DNA of 39,995 nucleotides from Bacteroidota bacterium. Lineage in GTDB: Bacteria > Bacteroidota > Bacteroidia > Chitinophagales > Chitinophagaceae. The notes under the pieces were generated by a model. That model was not told where the DNA came from and ran no database searches. It saw nothing but the letters and a program-made list of their open reading frames with translations. The stretch's first letter is position 1. Each line of letters starts with the position of its first letter. Position numbers and translations under genes: made by a program. Shown piece by piece: positions 32,585 through 39,995 of the stretch. The stretch covers positions 1-39,995 of the forward strand of contig VGFQ01000018.1 of NCBI GenBank assembly GCA_016868815.1. The letters run 5' to 3'.

Positions 32585-32603
32585 ACCTTCACTCCCACAT
32601 GTC

Positions 32604-33800
32604 ATGAAAAATACCCTGATACTTGCGCTCTCCGCCTGCCTTCTGGTTGGTACATCCAACGCCCAGCGGGACGTCAAGGATGTCGTATATGCGTTCCCGT
32701 ACGTCAGATCCTCCCAGGCCGTTGCCCCGCTGTCGGCGATGGAGCGATGGGGGCGAAGTGATTGGAAGGCCTTCTTCCGTCTCTTTGAAGACGACTCTGC
32801 CCGCCTCCATGCGACCTATGCCTTTGATGCGTATGTACACGCTTTTTCGAGGGACGCCGTTCGCAGCCAGGCGGCAGCCCGGGCACTTAACATCGGTTGG
32901 GACGTCGTGAGCGACGCTTCCGCAGAAAATGATGATGTCCGCCGCCAGATCATCGTACACATGGGGCATCTGGGCGAGAATGCCTGCGTGCCCACCCTTG
33001 CGGGTATGCTGACATCGGCGCAACCCGGAGACGCAGCCATGGCGCTGGCGACCATCCGTACGGCCTCCGCCATCGCGGCCCTCGAAAAGGCTTCGGTCGG
33101 CACTGCCGGTCAGCAGAAAACGGCCATCGACATGGCATTGGCGCATGCCCGTAAACTCGGACCCCAAAACAATGCTTCCAAACCCATCGCATACGAGCTG
33201 TCCAAGAAGGAGCGCAGGGCCGGCTTTGATCTCCTCTTCGACGGCATCCACTTGGATCGCTGGATCGGCAACAAGGTCGCCTATGCGGTAGTGGAAGGTG
33301 CCATCGTCGTGAAACCCACCGGCGGCGGCAGCGGAGGCAACCTCTACACCGAGCAGGAGTACGGCGACTTCGAGTTGCGCTTCGAATTCATGCTTACGCC
33401 CGGTGCCAACAATGGACTCGGAATCCGCACGCCGACCAAGGGAGATGCCGCCTATGTCGGGATGGAACTTCAGATCTTGGACAACGAAGCCGAGAAGTAT
33501 CGCAATCTGAAGCCCTACCAATATCATGGCTCCGTCTATGGTGTGCTGCCGGCGAAACGAGGATTCCTCAAGCCTACCGGCGAATGGAATCAACAAACGG
33601 TTGTCGCGAAGGGTACCCGCATCCAGGTGATCCTCAACGGAGAGACAATCCTCGATGGCGACATCCGTGAGGCATCAGCCAACGGTACAGCAGATGGCAA
33701 AAGACACCCCGGACTGCTCAACTCCAAGGGACATATTGGCTTCCTGGGACATGGCGACGTCGTCAAGTTCCGTCATTTCAGAATTCGCAGTATGGACTGA
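32604..33800 (+). CDS. Secreted DUF1080 (3-keto-disaccharide hydrolase type) protein with HEAT-like N-terminal region
   Basis: The 398-residue protein has a signal peptide (NTLILALSACLLVGTSNA), then a helical Ala-rich region at about 45-190 with repeats of HEAT type (AHLGENACVPTLAGML-like spacing). From about 205 it has the DUF1080 beta-jellyroll: GFDLLFDGIHLDRWIGN, VVEGAIVVKPT, YGDFELRFEFML, NNGLGIRTPTKGDAAYVGMELQILDNEAE and GHIGFLGHGDVVKFRHFRI. DUF1080 proteins act on 3-keto-sugars or glucan glycosides. Together with the oxidoreductase upstream this suggests removal of a sugar through a 3-keto intermediate. No palindrome of the regulon type precedes it. Confidence 0.9.
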   Translation: MKNTLILALSACLLVGTSNAQRDVKDVVYAFPYVRSSQAVAPLSAMERWGRSDWKAFFRLFEDDSARLHATYAFDAYVHAFSRDAVRSQAAARALNIGWDVVSDASAENDDVRRQIIVHMGHLGENACVPTLAGMLTSAQPGDAAMALATIRTASAIAALEKASVGTAGQQKTAIDMALAHARKLGPQNNASKPIAYELSKKERRAGFDLLFDGIHLDRWIGNKVAYAVVEGAIVVKPTGGGSGGNLYTEQEYGDFELRFEFMLTPGANNGLGIRTPTKGDAAYVGMELQILDNEAEKYRNLKPYQYHGSVYGVLPAKRGFLKPTGEWNQQTVVAKGTRIQVILNGETILDGDIREASANGTADGKRHPGLLNSKGHIGFLGHGDVVKFRHFRIRSMD

Positions 33801-33925
33801 AGTTGTTTTGCTGACACTACCCTACATACTCTAAAATGTATCTACAGAAATTATCCTAGGATCCTTGGTCAAATGTTCGCCACGGAAAACTGAAAGGAGA
33901 TCCTGCGTGCCCGTTGTCGCGGGCG

Positions 33926-35752
33926 TCACCATCCGATGCCGTAGTCCTCGCCATGTTGACTGGAGCCGCCCCACATGGTGCCATGCTTCCAATCGAAGTA
34001 GATGGCGTTGATGGGGCCGGAGGTGCGATCTTCAAACGTCATGCGGTAGCCCCTTCTTTGCAGATCTTTCCTCACCCAGGGCGGCGTGGCATCCTGCAGC
34101 AGGATGGATCCGGGCTTAGGCTTACGGTCCTGTCCGCCAAGGGATAAGTACAGCTGGTTGGTATTCACATTGGCAGCCTCGCAGGCTTCCTGCACGTTCA
34201 TGTTGAAGTCGATCATGTTCACCAGGAACTGGATGAGGTTCTGGTCTTGCGTGTCACCGCCCTGCACACCAAAGGCGATCAGTGGCTTACCATCCTTCAT
34301 CGCAAGTCCGGGTGTGAGGGTCACCCGTGGCCTTTTCCCCGGCGCGACCACATTGTATGGGTTCAGTGCCGGGTCCAGGACGAAGCTCTGCATCCGTTGG
34401 CTCATGCCGATGCCGGTACGGCCGGCAATGCAGGCCGGAATCCAGCCGCCACTTGGGACGATGGAGACCACCCAGCCCTCCTTGTCGGCAGCCTCTACGG
34501 AGGTGGTCCCCAGGAATAGCTGCTCGCGGTACTCAGGCGTGACCGGCTCGGTGGAGACTGTGCCCCAGTCCTTCAAGAGATGACGGTAGGGATTCTCCCC
34601 GCCCTGAAAAGGGTAGGGGTCGCCGGGCCCTGCCTTAGGGTCGTTCACATCCAGGCTCATCTGTCGCACGCGCTCCCGCGCATATTCTTTTGACAAGAGG
34701 CCTTTGACAGGCTCTGCAGGCGGGAAGTAGGGGTCGCCATAGTAGAAGTCGCGGTCGGCAAAGCACAGGTTGAGCACCTGGCACATGGTGTGGATGTATT
34801 GGGCAGAATTATAGCCCATAGCCTTCAGGTCGAACGGTTCTAGCATATTTAAACCCTGCAGCATCATAGGCCCCTGCGTCCAGGCCTGAAGCTTGTATAC
34901 ATCGACGCCCCGGTAGTTTGTATGCAGCGGCTCTTCTTCGAGCACTTTCCAGTCTGCGAGGTCCTTTTCTGTTATCAATCCTCCCTGCTCCTGACATCCG
35001 CGGACGAATTCTTTGGCGATGTCGCCGCGGTAGAAACGAGCATATGCCGCCTCAATTGCTTCTTTACGGCTTTTGCCATTCTTGAGGGCAGCCTCTTCGG
35101 CTTCGATCATCTTCTGCAGGGTGTTGAATAGGTCTTGCTGCACAAAGAGTTCGCCAGCCTCCGGGGACTCGCGCTTCTGCCCGGCATGCGGGAGCATTAC
35201 AGACTTGGAATATGGCCATTGCTTGAGCCTGGCCTTATTTCGTTCGATGTTGTTGGCTGTTTCAGCATCGATCGGGTAGCCGGCCGCCAAGTCCATGGCG
35301 GGCTTCAGCACTTGCTTCAGGCTCAGGGTGCCATAGGTGGCAAGCATGTGGCAGAGCCCGCCCGGTGTGCCCGGAGTGACCGCCGCCAGCGGCCCGTATT
35401 CAGGCGGATAGGCATAGCCTTTCGACTTGAAAAACTCAGCCGTCGCCCCGCTAGGCGCCACGCCCAAGGCATTGATGGCGATGACCTTCTTCGTCTTCGG
35501 ATTCCAGATAAGGGCCTGGGCCTCGCCTCCCCAGCTCAGGACATCCCACATGGTGCAGGTGGCAGCCATCATCGCACAGGCAGCATCAACGGCATTGCCG
35601 CCCTGTTGGAAAATCGTCGCTCCGGCAGTGGCCGCCAACGGCTTACCCGTGATGGCCATCCAGTGGCGGCCATGGAGGACTGGCTTTTGTGTCTTTTGCG
35701 CATCAGCCACCTGTCCTGCCAGCAGCAGGCACAAAAGAATGATTCTTTTCAT
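33926..35752 (-). CDS. Gamma-glutamyltransferase family protein, secreted
   Basis: The 608-residue protein has a signal peptide (RIILLCLLLAGQVADAQ). It then carries the Ntn-hydrolase GGT sequence: FQQGGNAVDAACAMM near 48-62, the large subunit, and the autocleavage site LGTTSVEAADKEGWVVS at about 414-430, where the first Thr would be the new N-terminal nucleophile. After it come PSGGW and GRTGIGMSQRMQSFVLDP, then RPRVTLTPGLAMKDG and GGDTQDQNLIQFLVN. At the cleavage motif the usual His (TTH.S) is Ser. It hydrolyses or transfers gamma-glutamyl groups, or acts on acylated amines in related subfamilies. A 15-base palindrome lies just before its start. It has no visible link to the catabolic locus. 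Confidence 0.92.
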   Translation of the reverse strand: MKRIILLCLLLAGQVADAQKTQKPVLHGRHWMAITGKPLAATAGATIFQQGGNAVDAACAMMAATCTMWDVLSWGGEAQALIWNPKTKKVIAINALGVAPSGATAEFFKSKGYAYPPEYGPLAAVTPGTPGGLCHMLATYGTLSLKQVLKPAMDLAAGYPIDAETANNIERNKARLKQWPYSKSVMLPHAGQKRESPEAGELFVQQDLFNTLQKMIEAEEAALKNGKSRKEAIEAAYARFYRGDIAKEFVRGCQEQGGLITEKDLADWKVLEEEPLHTNYRGVDVYKLQAWTQGPMMLQGLNMLEPFDLKAMGYNSAQYIHTMCQVLNLCFADRDFYYGDPYFPPAEPVKGLLSKEYARERVRQMSLDVNDPKAGPGDPYPFQGGENPYRHLLKDWGTVSTEPVTPEYREQLFLGTTSVEAADKEGWVVSIVPSGGWIPACIAGRTGIGMSQRMQSFVLDPALNPYNVVAPGKRPRVTLTPGLAMKDGKPLIAFGVQGGDTQDQNLIQFLVNMIDFNMNVQEACEAANVNTNQLYLSLGGQDRKPKPGSILLQDATPPWVRKDLQRRGYRMTFEDRTSGPINAIYFDWKHGTMWGGSSQHGEDYGIGW

Positions 35753-35753
35753 G

Positions 35754-35768
35754 TGTCTAAGTTAGACA
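35754..35768. promoter_or_regulatory. Palindrome TGTCTAA-G-TTAGACA before the gamma-glutamyltransferase gene
   Basis: TGTCTAAGTTAGACA is a perfect inverted repeat with a single central base. It begins 1 base before the ATG of the gamma-glutamyltransferase gene (minus strand). Its position right at the start codon matches the placement of copy 4 of the GTTAA palindrome, but its sequence differs, so a different protein is expected. A transcript-level hairpin is also possible, because the RNA would pair the same way. Confidence 0.45.
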
Positions 35769-35838
35769 TCTGGAGATGCCGAATATCCATTTTTTTTCTT
35801 TCCGTCCTTTATTTCTGACACCTCACCCTTGACCATCG

Positions 35839-35846
35839 TACTTTCG
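35839..35846 (+). promoter_or_regulatory. Bacteroidota -7 promoter box TACTTTCG, start-deciding
   Basis: TACTTTCG is one base from TAnnTTTG and lies 22 bases before the GTG at 35868. With transcription beginning near 35853, an upstream TTG start at 35829 would not be on the mRNA, which favours the GTG start of the exonuclease gene. Confidence 0.45.
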
Positions 35847-35867
35847 TTAGATATCCATAGACAACTA

Positions 35868-37238
35868 GTGTATGCCATCGTTGACATAGAGACTACGGGC
35901 AGCCACGCTGCCTCCAACGGCATCATCGAAATCGCCATTGTCCTGCACGATGGTGTCCGGGAGCGCAGCCGCTATGAGTCGCTCGTAAATCCCGGCGTGC
36001 CTATCCCTCCTTATATCCAGTCGCTCACCGGTATCAACGACGCCATGGTCACCCGGGCCCCATCCTTCTCCTCCATCGCCCCTCGGGTGCATGCTATGCT
36101 GCAGGGCCGCATCTTTGTCGCCCATAATGTAAACTTCGACTACTCATTTGTTCGGCACCACCTGCTGGCCGTCGGCTTCGCGTTGGAAGAGAAAAAACTA
36201 TGCACCGTCCGCCTCAGCCGAAAGGTATTCCCCGGACTGCCCCGCTACAGCCTAGGTAATCTATGCCGTTCTTTGGGGATTTCCCTGCAGGGTCGCCACC
36301 GGGCGATGGGTGATGCGGCGGCCACCGCTGCTTTGTTCGACCGCATTTTGCAAGTAGACATTGATGGGCATCTGACAGCCATGCTCAAGCCGAGCAGCCG
36401 GGAGTCCTATCTGCCGATCCACCTGCCGGCAGAGCAGGTGGCAGGACTTCCCACCTCTCCCGGCGTCTATTATTTCCACGATCAGAAAGGGAAGGTCATC
36501 TATGTCGGCAAGGCCATCGACGTCCGACAACGAGTGGTGAGCCATTTCTCCAACAACTCACCCTCCCATCGCAAGCAGCTATTCATGCGGCAAATCCACG
36601 GCGTCAGCTGTCAGCCGGTCGGTACAGACTTGGTCGCTACCATCCTCGAAAGCATCGAGATCCGCCGCCTCTGGCCCGCGTACAACCGCAGTCAGAAGCA
36701 TTGGACTTCTCCCTACGCCTTGTATGCGTACGAAGACATGCGGGGCATCCTGCGGCTGGCCATCGACCGCCGGCGTAAACACCTGCATCCTGTCGCGACA
36801 GTCGCCAACCTCTCCGATGGCTATGCCTTGCTGCGACGACTCGTACGGGAAGGCGGTCTTTGCCCTCAATGCTGCTGGATGCAGAAAGATGACGGGCCCT
36901 GCATCGGCCGATCAGAAGGATCCTGTCGCGGCGTATGCGAAGGCCAGGAAACACCAGGAGACTACAACCAAAGAGTGCAGGCGGCACTCCTGCAATTGCA
37001 GCAGGAGCTTCCAAGCTTTGCCCTGGTGGAAGAGGGAAGACATCCGGAGGAAAAGACGCTACTATGGGTCGATAGAGGCGAGTTCCGCGGTTGGGCGCAT
37101 GTCGCAGGACAAGCCCGGGTGGAGAGCGGAAAGGAACTAGAGGCCATGGTCACGCCTTGTCATAGCAATGACAAGGTACGCTCCTTGCTGCTGCGTGAAG
37201 CAAAGTCCCATCCCGAGAAAGTACAGTGGTTGGGCTAA
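35868..37238 (+). CDS. DnaQ-like 3'-5' exonuclease fused to a GIY-YIG (UvrC/Cho-type) nuclease domain
   Basis: The 456-residue protein begins YAIVDIETTG with the DxE pair at Asp6 and Glu8. Next come AHNVNFDYSFV (about 85-95) and RHRAMGDA with His144 and Asp149, which complete the DEDDh site of the epsilon-type exonuclease. From about 195 a GIY-YIG domain follows: SPGVYYF (GIY equivalent) and KVIYVGKAIDVRQRV (YIG equivalent, YVGKA). The C-terminal 120 residues hold CPQCCW, GPCIGRSEGSCRGVC (Cys-rich, maybe metal binding). The fusion is known in Bacteroidota and in other phyla and is thought to act in DNA repair. GTG 35868 is preferred over TTG 35829. Confidence 0.88.
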   Translation: MYAIVDIETTGSHAASNGIIEIAIVLHDGVRERSRYESLVNPGVPIPPYIQSLTGINDAMVTRAPSFSSIAPRVHAMLQGRIFVAHNVNFDYSFVRHHLLAVGFALEEKKLCTVRLSRKVFPGLPRYSLGNLCRSLGISLQGRHRAMGDAAATAALFDRILQVDIDGHLTAMLKPSSRESYLPIHLPAEQVAGLPTSPGVYYFHDQKGKVIYVGKAIDVRQRVVSHFSNNSPSHRKQLFMRQIHGVSCQPVGTDLVATILESIEIRRLWPAYNRSQKHWTSPYALYAYEDMRGILRLAIDRRRKHLHPVATVANLSDGYALLRRLVREGGLCPQCCWMQKDDGPCIGRSEGSCRGVCEGQETPGDYNQRVQAALLQLQQELPSFALVEEGRHPEEKTLLWVDRGEFRGWAHVAGQARVESGKELEAMVTPCHSNDKVRSLLLREAKSHPEKVQWLG

Positions 37239-37275
37239 GGACTGCTGTAGTCATTACATTCAGCGGTCAACCTCA

Positions 37276-38247
37276 TCAAAACGGTAATTTTCTATACCCC
37301 ATCCGCTCCAAAGACATCTTCAGTCGCTTCGTTCTACGCCATCCCAGAAGCCAACAGAAGAAACGGAACACAGACCCTCCTGCCATGGTCCGGTCACTGC
37401 CACCATAGTGCCGTATCCTGTCTTCCAGCCTGGCTTCCAGCTCAGGTGCGGTGGGGTACATGATGAACAGCCATTCCTGATAACGGTCTGCGCAAAGGGT
37501 ACGAGTCCTTGCATTATCTTCCCTTGCCAGCAGATGTTGGCATCCCAGGTCGTTAGATAGGAGTGCAGCCTCGTAGGCCTTTACAGATGACTTCTGCGAG
37601 TACGACGACGGCATGCCGGATCGGTAGTACAGTCTGGCGTCTTTTGCAAACCGCACCTGGCTGGCATGGGTCAGCAGCCGAATGGTGAATTCAAAATCAT
37701 TGTTCAATGATAGGCGTTCGTCCCATCCGCCGATACGGTCTAGCAGGCCTCTTGGGATCAACCATAACCAGCCGGCCATCATATCGTATTTCTGGGAGAG
37801 AGAGGTCTTGACCCATTCCAGCGCGGGCATGTCGCGCCAGACTTCTTCTGGCCTGAACATGGCATGCTGGAGGTTGCCATCGTAAAACCTAGCCCAGCCG
37901 CAGGAAGCGACAGCTCCCTCCTCATCCCGGATCGCCTCCAGCTGAGATGCGATATGGCTATCATTGAGGATGTCATCCGCGTCAAAAAACTTAATATACT
38001 TACCCATGGATACGCGGATCCCGTGGTTTAATGCAGCGCTCTGCCCTTTATTTTCCTGGTAGAAATAACGGATCCTTGGGTCTTGCAGGGATTGGATGAT
38101 GGAAGCCGTTTCGTCAGTGGATCCATCATCGATTAAGATCCATTCGAGTTGTACGTAGGTCTGCGCCTGGATGCAGGCAGCTGCCCCTCGAATAAAGCCT
38201 GCCACATTGTAACAAGGCGTGATAATAGATATCAAGGGGTCACTCAT
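37276..38247 (-). CDS. Family 2 glycosyltransferase (GT-A fold), first copy
   Basis: The 323-residue protein has the GT2 pattern. SIITPCYNVAGF lies at the N-terminus, DDGSTD near residue 41, FDADD near 94 as the DXD nucleotide-sugar and metal motif, then GGWDERLSLNNDFEFTIRL near 190. The start at 38247 is chosen because GGAAG lies about 5 bases before it; two earlier in-frame starts exist at 38259 and 38301. It is 50 bases after the second GT2 gene on the same strand, so the pair is probably an operon for a surface glycan. No signal peptide or membrane helix was seen. Confidence 0.9.
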   Translation of the reverse strand: MSDPLISIITPCYNVAGFIRGAAACIQAQTYVQLEWILIDDGSTDETASIIQSLQDPRIRYFYQENKGQSAALNHGIRVSMGKYIKFFDADDILNDSHIASQLEAIRDEEGAVASCGWARFYDGNLQHAMFRPEEVWRDMPALEWVKTSLSQKYDMMAGWLWLIPRGLLDRIGGWDERLSLNNDFEFTIRLLTHASQVRFAKDARLYYRSGMPSSYSQKSSVKAYEAALLSNDLGCQHLLAREDNARTRTLCADRYQEWLFIMYPTAPELEARLEDRIRHYGGSDRTMAGGSVFRFFCWLLGWRRTKRLKMSLERMGYRKLPF

Positions 38248-38297
38248 CGACTCTTCCATCCTGCGAAGTAAAAGTAAGGGAAAAGGGGCGATCCTCG

Positions 38298-39167
38298 TCA
38301 ATGCAAAATACCCCGCCGGGCATCCGAGAGCCTGTAGCCCGTGAGTCGGATGGCGGCCATCGTTCTATTGACATCGAAGGTGGTGAGAAAGAATCGAATC
38401 ACATTAGTCAAGAACCGTCGATTGTTTTTGTCTTGTATCCATTTTTTCTGTCGGGCAGTTAGCGGTAGTGGCAGATGGACGACCGCATCTTTCAGATAAT
38501 TGTAATTATTGATCAGGTATGCATACTTATTGTTGATCTCCTGCCCATGGTGCCTTCGATAGTAAACAAATTCAAATGGAAAGAGTACGACTGGAGTTTG
38601 GCAGGCTGCATTTAGGTGATGATACATGTCATTAGCAGGGCCATATTGCGTAGGATACCGGTGAAGCTTGTCAAACAAATCTTTTCGCTGGATGGTGCCG
38701 CCAGGGCCAGATATTAGAAATGGCTTCTCAAAAAAATGCTTTTGGATGGCCTCCTGGCTGGAAAGAATTGTCGTCGTAGGGCTGACCGCTGGCGGGCAGG
38801 TGATACCGAAGCCGCATTCGGGGTGTTGTTCCATCTCCGCCACACAGGTTCCCATCACCTCAGGATAAAGGGTATCGTCTGAGTCGACGTACATGATGTA
38901 GCGACCCTTCGCATACGTGGTGGCCCTGTTACGGTTGGGGTAGTCGCCTAGGTTCCGTTCGTTCACATACACAGAGATGCGGGGATCTTTCCTTTCAAAG
39001 GATCGGGCAATCTCGACGGTGGCATCCTTAGATCCGTCGTCCACGATGATGAGTTCGAAGTGGGTATATGCCGAAGCTAGGACACTCTCGATGGCTTTCT
39101 GAATGTAAGCTTGCCGGTTGTAGGCCGTCATGAGTACGCTCACAAGGATGGGGTCCTGGGCTGTCAT
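38298..39167 (-). CDS. Family 2 glycosyltransferase (GT-A fold), second copy
   Basis: The 289-residue protein has VSVLMTAYNRQ at its start, VDDGSKDATV near 43, VDSDDTLYPE near 92 (DXD-type motif), and a C-terminal half with PANDMYHHL and YRRHHGQEI. It transfers a sugar from a nucleotide sugar, probably to a lipid-linked or surface polysaccharide. The frame is open to a GTG at 39191, but the ATG at 39167 is closer to the conserved start. Local GC content is lower than in the neighbours. It diverges from the truncated SusD gene on its right. Confidence 0.88.
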   Translation of the reverse strand: MTAQDPILVSVLMTAYNRQAYIQKAIESVLASAYTHFELIIVDDGSKDATVEIARSFERKDPRISVYVNERNLGDYPNRNRATTYAKGRYIMYVDSDDTLYPEVMGTCVAEMEQHPECGFGITCPPAVSPTTTILSSQEAIQKHFFEKPFLISGPGGTIQRKDLFDKLHRYPTQYGPANDMYHHLNAACQTPVVLFPFEFVYYRRHHGQEINNKYAYLINNYNYLKDAVVHLPLPLTARQKKWIQDKNNRRFLTNVIRFFLTTFDVNRTMAAIRLTGYRLSDARRGILH

Positions 39168-39228
39168 ATGTTCGATCGGGGGTCCACTCACTTTCTAAGG
39201 GTTTGATCTGGTCTGTACCGTACAGGTG

Positions 39229-39995
39229 ATGAGTGGTGTCCGGCGACAGACTTTTTTTTGGCAAGGTACTCGGAAATGTCGTTCTGTACTGCCAAGTGCC
39301 ATCTTGCCCTACCGCGGAGGAACCGATTGGGGCGACAATGGCATCTACATCGACCTGCACCGCCATACCACGAACAGCACTACGGCCAACGTCCGGAATA
39401 CCTGGAACCCACTGGTGCAGAGCCTCTCCCGTGCCGTCTCCGCCGTTAGCTCCCTGCAGGCCAATAAAGACCCCAACGCCGCCCGCTACATAGCTGAAGC
39501 CAAAGGCCTCTATGCTTTCTATAATATGATGGCCCTCGACCTCTGGGGGATCATCTTCGTGAAGGAAGACCCGGGCGCGACGTCCAAGATCGTACGGGGA
39601 GACTCCGCCGTCGAATACCTCAAGAAAGTATTCCTCGAAGTAGAGCCCCTGCTGGACAATACCACCGGCCCCGGCCGCCTGACCAAGGCCGGTGTATGGG
39701 GACTGCTGGCCAGACTGCACCTCAACGCAGCCGCCTACCGCGACATCTACGCGCCTTCCTTCACCTTCCGCAACGACGACCTCGACAAGGTGATCGATTA
39801 CTCAAACCGCATCATCAACGCCGGACAGTATGCCCTCTCGGCCGACTACTGGGCGATCTTCGACGATAACAACAACACCAACAAAGAGCATATCTTCTCC
39901 GTCGATCAACGCCCCGACCTGAACGGCCACAACCGACTTTCATATTTCTCCCTGTCGGGCGACCAGTTCCCCCTGCCGGCCTACACCGGCGCCAA
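39229..39995 (+). CDS. SusD/RagB-family nutrient-binding protein, 5'-truncated, continuing past the window
   Basis: From about 39298 the frame reads SAILPYRGGTDWGDNGIYID, then LHRHTTNSTTANVRNTWNPL, ARYIAEAKGLYAFYNMMALDLWG, TKAGVWGLLARLHLNAAAY and AGQYALSADYWAIFDDNNNTN, all typical SusD/RagB segments from about residue 90 onward. A normal gene would start with a lipoprotein signal and the first TPR-like helices; here the homology stops abruptly at about 39295. The in-frame ATG at 39229 gives 22 unrelated residues. No SusC gene lies to its left; two glycosyltransferase genes do. The gene is therefore broken at the 5' end, or the DNA was joined here by recombination or misassembly. It runs open to the right edge. 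Confidence 0.8.
   Translation, partial: MSGVRRQTFFWQGTRKCRSVLPSAILPYRGGTDWGDNGIYIDLHRHTTNSTTANVRNTWNPLVQSLSRAVSAVSSLQANKDPNAARYIAEAKGLYAFYNMMALDLWGIIFVKEDPGATSKIVRGDSAVEYLKKVFLEVEPLLDNTTGPGRLTKAGVWGLLARLHLNAAAYRDIYAPSFTFRNDDLDKVIDYSNRIINAGQYALSADYWAIFDDNNNTNKEHIFSVDQRPDLNGHNRLSYFSLSGDQFPLPAYTGA

Noticed and set aside
32589..33596. 335-codon open frame on the minus strand
   Set aside because: It is antisense to the DUF1080 gene and shows no domain.
33909..33924. Terminator hairpin after the gamma-glutamyltransferase gene
   Set aside because: The GCCCG/CGGGC stem is only five base pairs and no T-run follows on the minus strand.

Overview
The window looks like a chromosomal segment of a GC-rich Bacteroidota, most likely a Chitinophagaceae-type soil or water bacterium. 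This is inferred from a TonB receptor with a carboxypeptidase-regulatory-like N-terminal domain, a SusD/RagB-family fragment, a HEAT-like/DUF1080 protein, a DnaQ-UvrC-type fusion and promoter boxes of the Bacteroidota TAnnTTTG kind. No rRNA, tRNA, CRISPR array or insertion sequence was seen.

Layout. Positions 1-2553 hold the tail of an upstream gene, a DUF2279 protein and a secreted DUF1684 protein. From 2617 to 31014 lies one large catabolic-looking locus. It has a TonB receptor (minus strand) facing a plus-strand operon (5486-16971): DUF3598 calycin, LeuC-like, LeuD-like, HpcH/HpaI aldolase, HapK-like protein, SDR, HyuA, HyuB, methyltransferase, unknown protein, SnoaL-like protein and MFS. 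A second divergent pair of units follows: DUF1838 and VOC on minus; nitrilase, ALDH and a CpeT-like protein on plus. Then comes a tight eight-gene minus-strand operon read from 30993 to 22780: HMG-CoA-lyase-like, LeuC, LeuD, type III CoA-transferase, CpcT/CpeT, D-hydantoinase/imidase, MFS and MarR. From 31310 on, the genes look unrelated or only loosely related: Tat-exported Gfo/Idh oxidoreductase, DUF1080 hydrolase, gamma-glutamyltransferase, exonuclease/GIY-YIG fusion, two GT2 glycosyltransferases and a 5'-truncated SusD gene running off the right edge.

The most interesting observation is a 15-bp palindrome, GTTAA-N5-TTAAC, found only in the three divergent control regions of the catabolic locus (5385-5399, 5447-5461, 19460-19474, 31000-31014). 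Each copy sits within about 60 bases of a start codon. It makes the receptor, the 12-gene operon, the nitrilase and VOC units and the MarR-ending operon look like one regulon.

How the genes may work together (inference). The enzyme set suits a compound with lactam or cyclic-imide rings. HyuAB and the hydantoinase would open rings and the nitrilase would release ammonia from a half-amide. The LeuCD-type enzymes would hydrate a substituted maleate, and the CoA-transferase with the HMGL/HpcH lyases would split the resulting malate into an acyl-CoA and a 2-oxo acid. Secreted CpcT/CpeT (bilin lyase family) proteins, a DUF3598 calycin and a HapK relative (a family known from prodigiosin, a tripyrrole) point to tetrapyrrole or bilin breakdown through alkyl-maleimides. 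The substrate is not shown by the sequence and needs experiment.
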